Made by a program: the position numbers and the translations under genes | Shown here: piece after piece, positions 40,743-46,753 of the stretch | How the letters are laid out: the number at the start of each line of letters is the position of its first letter | How positions within the stretch are numbered: position 1 is the stretch's first letter | The notes under the pieces: model-generated | Told to the model about the DNA's origin: nothing | What the model saw: the letters and a program-made list of their open reading frames with translations, nothing else | The model's database searches: none | Assembly: GCA_028716965.1 (NCBI GenBank) | Contig: JAQUOV010000001.1 | Coordinates: 224,284-276,780, forward strand | DNA from: Candidatus Omnitrophota bacterium | GTDB taxonomy: Bacteria > Omnitrophota > Gorgyraeia > Gygaellales > Profunditerraquicolaceae | Direction of reading: 5' to 3' | Length of the DNA stretch: 52,497 nt

Positions 40743-40744
40743 CT

Positions 40745-41476
40745 TTATTTTTTATTTTCCATATTGCCTGGTTTTACCCCATCGCCCGCGCCAACTTCGG
40801 CTGCTTTCTCAAGCCGCGGGTCATACTCAAAATAACCTTTATACTCCCTCAAAAGCTTCTTTTCATAACGCAACGCGTTCTGGTTCCTCAATTCATCAAT
40901 CCTCTTTAAGAATAGTTCGTTCTTTAAACTAAAGCTATCCTTCAGCCGCTCATAGCCGGATTCCATAAGATTATAATAATCCAGGAACTTCTCGCCTTCT
41001 ACGAATTTGCCCAGCTCCAATATTACCTGCATAAGCCCTATATCACCAAGCACGCTATTGTAATCGCTAAGCACATTAACAAACTCTCTTTCTGACCTGA
41101 AATCTTTTGCCTCTGTTGCTTTACGCGCGTAACTATTTACAGTAAAGAATTCGCTATCCAGCATATCCCTGCACTCTTTTGTGCGCTTGGCTATCTTTTC
41201 ATATATCAGCCTCGCGTGCTTTATAAGATTTTCAATCTCCTCCTTCTCTTCTTTTTCCATCTGCTCTTCTAATTCTATCTCTGCCTTGTAGCCTGCTTCA
41301 TCTTTTATTCCCGGCTCTTTTGCGCCTTCTGATCTTAAAGAGGCTTTTGCGTAAGGGCAATCCGGGTCATGCTGCGCCACTTTTTCGGAAAGAGAACCTG
41401 CATATATAAGGTAAGAGCCGCTTTCCGGGAAAAATGTAATTAATAACAGGATTAGGAAAACTAATTTTCTTCTCAT
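40745..41476 (-). CDS. Exported coiled-coil protein of unknown function
   Basis: The 243-residue protein has a signal peptide (MRRKLVFLILLLITFF, probable cleavage near IYAG at about 27) and then an acidic, helical, Lys/Glu-rich body with a coiled coil around residues 65-100 (EEQMEKEEKEEIENLIKHA). It carries two cysteines (CPYA and KECRD). No family is recognised. It is translationally coupled to the gene before (ATGA overlap) and ends two bases before the giant gene's first GTG. Its position directly ahead of the giant gene suggests a dedicated accessory or chaperone role, which is inference from context. Confidence 0.7.
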   Translation of the reverse strand: MRRKLVFLILLLITFFPESGSYLIYAGSLSEKVAQHDPDCPYAKASLRSEGAKEPGIKDEAGYKAEIELEEQMEKEEKEEIENLIKHARLIYEKIAKRTKECRDMLDSEFFTVNSYARKATEAKDFRSEREFVNVLSDYNSVLGDIGLMQVILELGKFVEGEKFLDYYNLMESGYERLKDSFSLKNELFLKRIDELRNQNALRYEKKLLREYKGYFEYDPRLEKAAEVGAGDGVKPGNMENKK

Positions 41477-42036
41477 TGTTCTTTCTCTGCTTTGTACTTA
41501 TCCCCTCTGGCGCGAGGGTCCTCCATATTGGCATCTGTTAACCCGACTTGCGCCCTGGCGGTTAATTTTTCATTCACAAATCTTCTGTCCGGGTCTTGAG
41601 GGTATAATTTATATGTGCCCTTGGTTAATCTCTGGCCTATCGCGTGTTCCGGACTTACATTTAAAGCCAGGGCTTCTTTTCCCTCTGCGTCAACCCTGAC
41701 AATAACAAAGGCATTTCCCATCCCGGGGTCTATAGCTACAATCGCCCCGTCAGCCGGCAGCGTAACCGCGTCTGAAACCTGGGTATCCCCTATCCTGCTG
41801 CCCTTGATCTCATACATAACCATTAAACTCCCTTTTGACTTCGCAGCGCCGGACCCAGAATTAGATTCTTTTTCTGCGGAAGCCTCTGTCTCTCCGGAGA
41901 TGGATTTAGAAGCACTCTTTTCCTCGGGCCCGATCACAATTACGCCCGAAGAGCCGCTGTCCCCGGAATAGACAATAACCGGCCAGGCCAATAAAAACGC
42001 GGCAGAAATTGTCAGGACGCTCTTTAATGCCTTCAT
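41473..42036 (-). CDS. Exported protein of unknown function
   Basis: The 187-residue protein has a signal peptide (core about 8-20, cleavage near VYSG at 24) and a low-complexity Ser/Glu/Lys linker (about 36-70). A compact beta-rich domain (about 70-150; MVMYEIKGSRIGDTQVSD, DGAIVAIDPG, AFVIVRVD) and a charged tail follow. The domain is not recognised. ATGA overlaps at both ends place it firmly inside the riboswitch-controlled operon of the giant gene. Confidence 0.7.
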   Translation of the reverse strand: MKALKSVLTISAAFLLAWPVIVYSGDSGSSGVIVIGPEEKSASKSISGETEASAEKESNSGSGAAKSKGSLMVMYEIKGSRIGDTQVSDAVTLPADGAIVAIDPGMGNAFVIVRVDAEGKEALALNVSPEHAIGQRLTKGTYKLYPQDPDRRFVNEKLTARAQVGLTDANMEDPRARGDKYKAEKEQ

Positions 42037-42455
42037 TTTAATACCATCTCCCTGCTGATAATATTAAACATCCTCTCTATGCTCTTATCCATCTTAATGT
42101 CCAGGGGGTTATCCCTGGGATTGTATTCCGTATCAAGCGATTTAACTATTTTTCTTGCTGAAAGCTTCTTATCCTCCAGCTTAAACTCTCCGATAAGCTC
42201 TTTGACAGCCGCCAGCTTATCATTCATACCCTGTTTATTCCACCAGTAACCGTCCCTTGAGCTTTCTTCTACAGGTAACGGCTCATACATCGCCATCTGC
42301 TCTTCGGTTACCATCTTCTGCGCCTCTAACACCAGCTTGCTCGGATCAGGCACATCGGAAATTTCTTTCCTGGCAAAAACCGGCTCCTGGCAAAAAACAA
42401 AACAAGCAAGAAAGGATAAAACTCCTACGCCTATTTTAATCCAGTTGCAGGTCAT
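42033..42455 (-). CDS. Small exported protein of unknown function
   Basis: The 140-residue protein has a signal peptide (core about 8-22, cleavage probably near VFA-R at 28; the Cys residues at 18 and 22 do not make a good lipobox). The mature part is acidic and helical (KLVLEAQKMVTEEQ; NDKLAAVKELIGEFKL). No domain is recognised. It is coupled by ATGA overlaps to the RAYT-fusion gene upstream and the next exported protein downstream. Confidence 0.68.
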   Translation of the reverse strand: MTCNWIKIGVGVLSFLACFVFCQEPVFARKEISDVPDPSKLVLEAQKMVTEEQMAMYEPLPVEESSRDGYWWNKQGMNDKLAAVKELIGEFKLEDKKLSARKIVKSLDTEYNPRDNPLDIKMDKSIERMFNIISREMVLK

Positions 42456-43453
42456 TGCTTCTCCTCTTTTTGATTCTCCGCCTTCAGCCTGTCTTTATTC
42501 TCTATCTCTTTAAGCCGCATTGCCGCGGCTTTATAAGAAACCATATCCGCCCGGTACTTCTCCTCCAGCTCCCTGCTTACTTCCTGCTTTGTGGCGATAA
42601 GGTCCCTTGTGAACATCTCATCCTTCTCCAGGGCAACCTCTTTGATCTCGCGTTTTAAATTCACGTTGCCCAAAAGAAGAAAACTGCCTACACCCAAAAA
42701 TACCAATATGGAAGCGGCTAAAATATAAATTGCGCGGCTCTTTTTTCTTTTCTCAAGGAACAACTCCGCGTTTAATTCCGGCTGCTCCTGGCCTGCTTCA
42801 GCGGAAGCCTTTGCGATCTCTTTTATTCTTTCCACAAATTTCTCGCTGCCTACAATAGAGGCCTTGTACATTTTATTTTCAAAAGCCTCAAGCTCTGCCC
42901 GGCCTGCCTTTTCCACGAACTCCTGATACCCGGAGGATTTATTTTCCAAAGGCAGGAGATTTAAAACTTCTTCGCAATCAATATTTGAGTAAATATTTTT
43001 ATCCTGCTCCGCATTTATATAAGATAAATAACTGCTCCAGCGGTAATCCTTTAATTGCAGCATCGGATTGTCTTTTAAGGCAATGCGGTGCACAAAACGG
43101 GTCATCTCAAGCAAATAACCTTCTTTTTCAACCAGGGCTGCCTTGAACCTCTCTTCGAAAAGGTGCCCTTTCTTTTCATATTTTTTATTGTAATATTTTG
43201 TGTAATTGACATTCACATCATGCATGATCTGGGAAATGGTAAATTGCTGGGAAGGTTCTATAAGCAGGTGGCTTTCTTTGGCTGTTAAGGCCAAAGCGTA
43301 TAATTTAAAATTATACGCTGCCTTGTATTCAAAAACAAAAAAAAGATAGCGGTTTTTATCGCTATCATCCCTGAAGAGATCAAGCTGATAATCCGCCTTT
43401 GTGGTTATATAATACAGCGCTCCTTCTAAATTTACCCTCGGCAGCCTCGGCAT
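42452..43453 (-). CDS. RAYT/Y1-transposase-like domain with lost active site, fused to a membrane coiled coil
   Basis: Residues 1-150 match the REP-associated tyrosine transposase family (MPRLPRVNLEGALYYIT; KKGHLFEERFKAALVEK; YRWSSYLSY). The catalytic signs are gone. The family's (P)NHxHLL is here KESHLL, so the first His of the HUH pair is Glu60 (His62 kept). The Tyr of the family's RYIHLNPV is Phe120 in TRFVHRIAL. A membrane helix (about 241-261) and a coiled coil follow. Its LEEKYRADM (296-304) is repeated in the small protein at 46414-46749, at nearly the same distance from the membrane helix. This is the first gene after a cyclic-di-GMP riboswitch and is coupled by ATGA to the next gene. 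It probably is a domesticated DNA- or RNA-binding, membrane-attached regulator or scaffold and not a transposase. Confidence 0.88.
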   Translation of the reverse strand: MPRLPRVNLEGALYYITTKADYQLDLFRDDSDKNRYLFFVFEYKAAYNFKLYALALTAKESHLLIEPSQQFTISQIMHDVNVNYTKYYNKKYEKKGHLFEERFKAALVEKEGYLLEMTRFVHRIALKDNPMLQLKDYRWSSYLSYINAEQDKNIYSNIDCEEVLNLLPLENKSSGYQEFVEKAGRAELEAFENKMYKASIVGSEKFVERIKEIAKASAEAGQEQPELNAELFLEKRKKSRAIYILAASILVFLGVGSFLLLGNVNLKREIKEVALEKDEMFTRDLIATKQEVSRELEEKYRADMVSYKAAAMRLKEIENKDRLKAENQKEEKQ

Positions 43454-43481
43454 TTTGCTTATAACCTCTTTTTAATCCTTT

Positions 43482-43498
43482 AAAGTACGTGGTACTTT
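43482..43498. promoter_or_regulatory. Palindrome AAAGTAC-GTG-GTACTTT, copy 1
   Basis: Seven-base arms around GTG lie between the riboswitch terminator and the first gene of the operon. The same core (AAGTAC-GTG-GTACTT) recurs at 43693-43707 just upstream of the promoter. It is probably an operator or a small REP-like hairpin. Confidence 0.65.
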
Positions 43499-43510
43499 TA
43501 TTTTTTTTCA

Positions 43511-43541
43511 AAAAAAAACCCCGGTAAACTCATTACCAGGG
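43511..43541 (-). terminator. Intrinsic terminator of the riboswitch
   Basis: On the minus strand CCCTGGTAA pairs with TTACCGGGG (9 pairs, one G-T) around a TGAGT loop (43519-43541) and is followed by eight T (43511-43518). It directly follows the aptamer. Its 3' side ATGAGTTTACC (43523-43533) is the exact complement of GGTAAACTCAT in the aptamer (43612-43622), so the terminator and that pairing exclude each other. Confidence 0.9.
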
Positions 43542-43543
43542 TA

Positions 43544-43631
43544 ATCCCAAATCTTCGGCAGCCTGGCTATCCTTAACTTCAGGACCCTTGGCTTTGCGCC
43601 CCCATATTACTATGAGTTTACCTTTTCGGAT
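43544..43631 (-). ncRNA. Class I cyclic-di-GMP riboswitch (GEMM-I) aptamer
   Basis: The transcript has the GEMM-I landmarks in order: AGGTAAAC, a hairpin CTCATA-GTAA-TATGGG with a GNRA tetraloop, GCGCAAAGCCAAGGGTCC, a second hairpin, and GGATAGCCAGGCTGCCG. The ends ATCCGAAA and TTTGGGAT pair with one mismatch. The position equivalent to G20 of the Vibrio Vc2 aptamer appears to be G, which favours cyclic di-GMP over cyclic GMP-AMP (alignment by eye). Ligand should stabilise the GNRA hairpin, block the antiterminator pairing, free the terminator and switch off the RAYT-fusion/giant-gene operon. Confidence 0.92.
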
Positions 43632-43654
43632 CTCTTTGTTCCTTTTACAATAAA

Positions 43655-43682
43655 AGTATAACATATTATACAATTTTGTCAA
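43655..43682 (-). promoter_or_regulatory. Promoter of the riboswitch-giant-gene operon
   Basis: TTGACA (43677-43682) and TATACT (43655-43660) are spaced by 16 bases, close to the sigma70 consensus. The start of transcription should fall near 43648, about 17 bases before the aptamer. Confidence 0.8.
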
Positions 43683-43692
43683 ATTTTTAAAA

Positions 43693-43707
43693 AAGTACGT
43701 GGTACTT
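43693..43707. promoter_or_regulatory. Palindrome AAGTAC-GTG-GTACTT, copy 2
   Basis: A perfect six-base inverted repeat around GTG, 10 bases upstream of the -35 box. With copy 1 at 43482-43498 it brackets the promoter and riboswitch (about 210 bases apart). The half site AAAGTAC also occurs in the palindromes upstream of the MerR-like genes. Confidence 0.65.
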
Positions 43708-43718
43708 CTTCCGTTTTG

Positions 43719-43946
43719 CTATGCTTCTGAAAGCTTTTTCTGTATCAAATTTAAGGGGTAGCCCTCCCTGGCTAATTCGGAAATCTTCCGCAAACGCTCT
43801 TTTACCAGGCTTTCCTCATACATGCGCTTATTGCCTACTTTTGCGCTAACCGGAAGCAGGCCTATAGCGGTGTAATAGTTCACCGTATAATACGGCATAT
43901 TGAATTTAGCCACTATCTCCTGCGCGGATATTACTTTCTTTTCCAT
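43719..43946 (-). CDS. Small MerR-like winged-helix DNA-binding protein, copy 2
   Basis: The 75-residue protein corresponds to the DNA-binding head of MerR regulators: helix-turn-helix (about 7-25, ISAQEIVAKFNMPYYTVNYY), the IGLLPV turn, a wing ending KRMYEES and a helix with REGYPLNLIQKKL. No effector or dimerisation domain is present. It is about 80% identical to the protein at 51163-51390. It lies between the ABC-transporter genes and the riboswitch promoter. Palindromic TAGTA..TACTA sequences upstream suggest self-regulation. No good ribosome site was seen before the ATG. Confidence 0.82.
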   Translation of the reverse strand: MEKKVISAQEIVAKFNMPYYTVNYYTAIGLLPVSAKVGNKRMYEESLVKERLRKISELAREGYPLNLIQKKLSEA

Positions 43947-44000
43947 GGTATTTATTACGCTATATTATTCGCCTCTTATCTAATCAAAAACAGATTATTT

Positions 44001-44050
44001 ACTATAGTAGTTACTAAAGGTACTATATATACTATATTCATAGTAGTAAC
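44001..44050. promoter_or_regulatory. Clustered TAGTA/TACTA sites upstream of the second MerR-like gene
   Basis: The 105-base gap 43947-44052 contains TAGTA-GT-TACTA (44005-44016), GGTACT, ATATACTATAT and ATAGTAGTAACTAT. The same words in the same order precede the paralogue at 51390 (AGTAGTTACTAAA, GTACT, ATATACTATAT). They are probable operators; the -10/-35 elements are not clear here. Confidence 0.6.
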
Positions 44051-44052
44051 TA

Positions 44053-44703
44053 TTATTCTCCTAAGTTAAACCTCTTCTCAAATCTTGATGCCACCCCTTC
44101 ATGGTCCGTAACCAACACAACATTGGCCCCTTGCTCTTTATTAAGCTTTTTGAATATCTCAATTATTTTCAGGGAGTTTTCATTATCTAAATGGGCGGTA
44201 GGCTCATCAGCCAGGATAATTTCCGGAGAATTTATTATCCCCCTTAAAATAGCCACCCTTTGCTGTTCCCCCAGGCTAAGCTCTCCGGGTAAATGCCCCA
44301 GCCTGTCTTTTATGCCGATCTCCTGCGCTAATTCCATAATTCTGTTTATTTTCTTATCTTTATCCGTATCCAATATAACCGGAAGGGTTATATTATCAAC
44401 CGCTTTTAAATTACCAAGCAGGTTAAATGACTGGAATATATAACCTATTCTTTTTTTCCTGAAATCAGCAAGCTCATCCGGCTTTAGATTTGATAAATCA
44501 ACCCCATCCACAATTACCCTGCCGCTTGTAGGCGTATCCATCCCGCCTATTATGCTCAAAAGGGTTGACTTGCCTGCTCCGGATTTGCCGAATATAGTCA
44601 ACATATCCTTATCTTTTATCTCAAGGCCAAGATTTTCAAGGACTTTCAACTCTTTATAAGGCGTTTGATATATTTTTGTTATCTTCTCTAGTTTTATATG
44701 CAT
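44053..44703 (-). CDS. ABC transporter ATP-binding protein, LolD/MacB-like
   Basis: The 216-residue protein has the full ABC ATPase set: Walker A GKSGAGKST (39-47), Q-loop FQSFNLLG, signature LSLGEQQR (variant of LSGGQQR), Walker B IILADEPTAHLD, and the His switch in VTDHEG. The family (LolD, MacB, FtsE) powers permeases of the FtsX type, which move lipoproteins or act mechanically across the periplasm without carrying solute. It follows its permease by 15 bases. It is the last gene of the export-type block. Confidence 0.92.
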   Translation of the reverse strand: MHIKLEKITKIYQTPYKELKVLENLGLEIKDKDMLTIFGKSGAGKSTLLSIIGGMDTPTSGRVIVDGVDLSNLKPDELADFRKKRIGYIFQSFNLLGNLKAVDNITLPVILDTDKDKKINRIMELAQEIGIKDRLGHLPGELSLGEQQRVAILRGIINSPEIILADEPTAHLDNENSLKIIEIFKKLNKEQGANVVLVTDHEGVASRFEKRFNLGE

Positions 44704-44718
44704 CCAATATCCATATTT

Positions 44719-46113
44719 CTATAATCTTCTCGTAGCATCTACCGGAGTAAGTTTCAAGATCCTTATTGTTGCAAGCAAAGAGGATAAGCCCTGAATTATT
44801 ACAGCCAATAATATTGTCAATAAAAATATACTTAAAGGCAATACAGTCTGGCCTTGAAGTGTATTTTTCACAAGATGCTGTGAACAAGGAGGATACGGGT
44901 TTAAATAATAAGGAAGCGCTGAAGGAAGATTGACTTTATAAATAAAACTTGTCAAATACCCCAACAGGGAGCCGAGCAATCCGCCGATAAAACCCAGGAT
45001 AGAATTCTCCAAAACAATAAGCTTTATTATATCCTTATTCCGCCATCCGGTTGCTTTTAATGTCCCTATTTCACTTGAACGCTCTAATGTCGCGCCAAAA
45101 ACGGTTTTAGCGATAAAGAGAAAAGAGATCAAGATTACGATAAAAAATATTGCCAGCATAAGCCGTTGGGCAAGGAGCGAAAACCCGGCAACGCTGGATA
45201 AATAATCTTTAGAGGTGGTAATAGTTACATCGTCATTGCCTAATGCTTTCTTTATCTTCTGTTTAACCAGCTCTGTATTAACTCCTCCTTTAAGCTTGAC
45301 AAATACAATGTCAACGATATCCCCCCTGCCTGCCATCTCCATGGCAACCTTAAGCGGGACAAATACCTGTGCCCCGGCGATTTTAGCTTCATAGCCCGGG
45401 TCAATAATCCCTATTACCTTATTATTCAGCCTGGGGCCGATATCAATACTATCCTCAAGCTTAAGGTTGCGCGTCCGGGCGAAATCTTTATCCAGGATAA
45501 CCGCAAGATTATCTTGTTTAGTAAAATACCTTCCTTGTATGTCTTTTAAATCGCTCTTCTTAATCGGGCCTAATTCTCCCGGTTCAGGATTGACCCCAAC
45601 AACAACTATCGGGCTGAAATTTGACGAAACATTGCTTTTTATTCCGCCGGCTTCATCAGTGGCGCAAAAACTGCCCACCGGCCCGGTTTCACATGGCGCC
45701 ACGGCTGATTCTGCGCCCTCTTTGAGCAGCGGCGCATCCTGATGAGAAAATCCGGACGGGTCTTGTGTTTTAAGCGCCTGGGAGGGGAGGCTGGAAAGCG
45801 GAAATGCCCAGGTTATCAAAGAAGCCTCAACCGCGATAACTTCATCAAGGGACCTTATTTTATCTATAAATTTAAACGGGATAGGATTAAGGTCTGTCGG
45901 GAGTTTTACAATAGCCCAAACGCAGGGTTCGCCCTGCAGCTGCACGACCATATCAGAACCAGCCTCCTGAAGGGGTTTTCTAAAAGCCTCCTGCGCGCTT
46001 CTTAAAATCAATATTACTGAAATAAACAAGGCTATGCTTATGGATATGCCTGCCAAAGAAGTAAGAGACCTCCTGCGCCTGGTAAGGATATTCTTTATAG
46101 AGAACTTGATCAA
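44719..46113 (-). CDS. ABC transporter permease, FtsX/MacB/LolCE type
   Basis: The 464-residue protein has an N-terminal membrane helix (about 16-36), a large periplasmic MacB-like domain, and three C-terminal helices with the family motif ERSSEIGTLKATGW just after the second helix and LTPVDATRRL at the end. The start is TTG, chosen because AAAGGAGG lies six bases upstream. The periplasmic domain contains a Gly/Ser/Cys-rich stretch of about 40 residues encoded by an imperfect palindrome (45647-45755) that looks like an in-frame insertion. It works with the ATPase that follows. A role in lipoprotein release or envelope remodelling is inferred from the family. Confidence 0.9.
   Translation of the reverse strand: MIKFSIKNILTRRRRSLTSLAGISISIALFISVILILRSAQEAFRKPLQEAGSDMVVQLQGEPCVWAIVKLPTDLNPIPFKFIDKIRSLDEVIAVEASLITWAFPLSSLPSQALKTQDPSGFSHQDAPLLKEGAESAVAPCETGPVGSFCATDEAGGIKSNVSSNFSPIVVVGVNPEPGELGPIKKSDLKDIQGRYFTKQDNLAVILDKDFARTRNLKLEDSIDIGPRLNNKVIGIIDPGYEAKIAGAQVFVPLKVAMEMAGRGDIVDIVFVKLKGGVNTELVKQKIKKALGNDDVTITTSKDYLSSVAGFSLLAQRLMLAIFFIVILISFLFIAKTVFGATLERSSEIGTLKATGWRNKDIIKLIVLENSILGFIGGLLGSLLGYLTSFIYKVNLPSALPYYLNPYPPCSQHLVKNTLQGQTVLPLSIFLLTILLAVIIQGLSSLLATIRILKLTPVDATRRL
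45647..45755. mobile_element. Imperfect palindromic element inserted in frame in the permease gene
   Basis: About 109 GC-rich bases. The outer ends CCGGCTTCATCAG and CTCATCAGGAT..CCGG are inverted copies. Nested inside are GTGGCGC/GCGCCAC and CCGGGCCGG. The encoded peptide (SGFSHQDAPLLKEGAE, ETGPVGSFCATDEAGG) is unlike MacB/FtsX sequence and breaks a periplasmic loop without shifting the frame. It resembles in-frame palindromic elements of the Rickettsia RPE kind or a REP/MITE hairpin. Confidence 0.6.
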
Positions 46114-46119
46114 AATGAT

Positions 46120-46127
46120 CCTCCTTT
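46120..46127 (-). promoter_or_regulatory. Strong ribosome binding site fixing a TTG start
   Basis: AAAGGAGG, six bases before the TTG at 46111-46113, supports that codon as the start of the permease. No upstream ATG competes. Confidence 0.8.
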
Positions 46128-46138
46128 CTATTTACCGC

Positions 46139-46417
46139 TTACCGCCTGTATTTCTTTAGTTCCGCTTCCAATTCACCGGCCTTCTTTACCTCTTTGTGCA
46201 GCCTTGCCGCTAAGCTGGTATACTGGACCTTGTCTACCTCAAGCTGCTTATCTTTCTCTTCAATAATCATTGCCTGCTGGTTAACCTTTGCGGTCAATTC
46301 CTTTATATGCTTAGTACTTACGACTAAACCGACAATATTGACTAAACTTAAGATCACTATGGCTGCAAAGATTATAACTACCTTTTGGCCTGCGGCGTTT
46401 TTTACTACGAGATTCAT
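46139..46417 (-). CDS. Small membrane coiled-coil protein
   Basis: The 92-residue protein has one membrane helix (about 12-34) followed by a coiled coil (KHIKELTAKVNQQAMIIEE and on to the C-terminus). It overlaps the previous gene by ATGA and precedes the permease gene by 25 bases. No family is recognised. Its plan (short N-terminus, helix, periplasmic coil) resembles bitopic assembly or scaffold subunits of envelope machines such as FtsL-like or pilus alignment proteins; that is only a resemblance of layout. Confidence 0.65.
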   Translation of the reverse strand: MNLVVKNAAGQKVVIIFAAIVILSLVNIVGLVVSTKHIKELTAKVNQQAMIIEEKDKQLEVDKVQYTSLAARLHKEVKKAGELEAELKKYRR

Positions 46418-46749
46418 CTGCCACCCCCCTTTCCCGGACCTTGCTTAAACTTTTGTGTTTGTTTTTCCCCTTCCCTTAGACCCTTCTCTTTGTTTTGCTC
46501 CTGTTCCAGCCTCTTTGTCACTACCTGGTAAGAGATCATATCCGCCCGGTATTTTTCCTCAAGCCCCTTCTTTAAATCTTCCTTTAGCTTCTTATGCTGC
46601 TGCAGCTCTACGCCCTGCTTAACTACTTTTGTCTTCAATACTTTCTTAAGCGACGCCTTAAGCCTTAAATTGGATACCCAGAGATAAACACCCGCCGCGC
46701 AAAACACAAACAATAACAACCTGGCAACCAAAATAACTTTTCTTTGCAC
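46414..46749 (-). CDS. Small membrane coiled-coil protein, paralogous to the RAYT-fusion tail
   Basis: The 111-residue protein has a membrane helix (about 5-25) and a coiled coil with LEEKYRADM at 63-71, then KRLEQEQNKEK and a Lys/Gly-rich end. The same LEEKYRADM.SY pattern stands 35 residues after the membrane helix of the transposase-like fusion (42452-43453), against 38 here. The two proteins evidently share this module. It follows the TPR gene by four bases. Function is unknown, but the shared tail suggests that both attach to the same membrane complex. Confidence 0.68.
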   Translation of the reverse strand: MQRKVILVARLLLFVFCAAGVYLWVSNLRLKASLKKVLKTKVVKQGVELQQHKKLKEDLKKGLEEKYRADMISYQVVTKRLEQEQNKEKGLREGEKQTQKFKQGPGKGGGR

Positions 46750-46753
46750 TCCT

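Noticed and set aside
2166..40742. The giant gene considered as several genes joined by an assembly error
   Set aside because: There is no frameshift or composition break, one signal peptide is at the start and one membrane anchor at the end, and the repeat families run smoothly across the whole length.
39961..40932. Open frame of 323 codons on the plus strand
   Set aside because: It is antisense to the N-terminal Kelch part of the giant gene and to the gene before it. Its composition is that of a shadow frame.
42452..43453. The transposase-like gene considered as an active insertion sequence
   Set aside because: The catalytic His and Tyr are replaced, no element ends flank it, and it is fused and operon-embedded with ATGA coupling.
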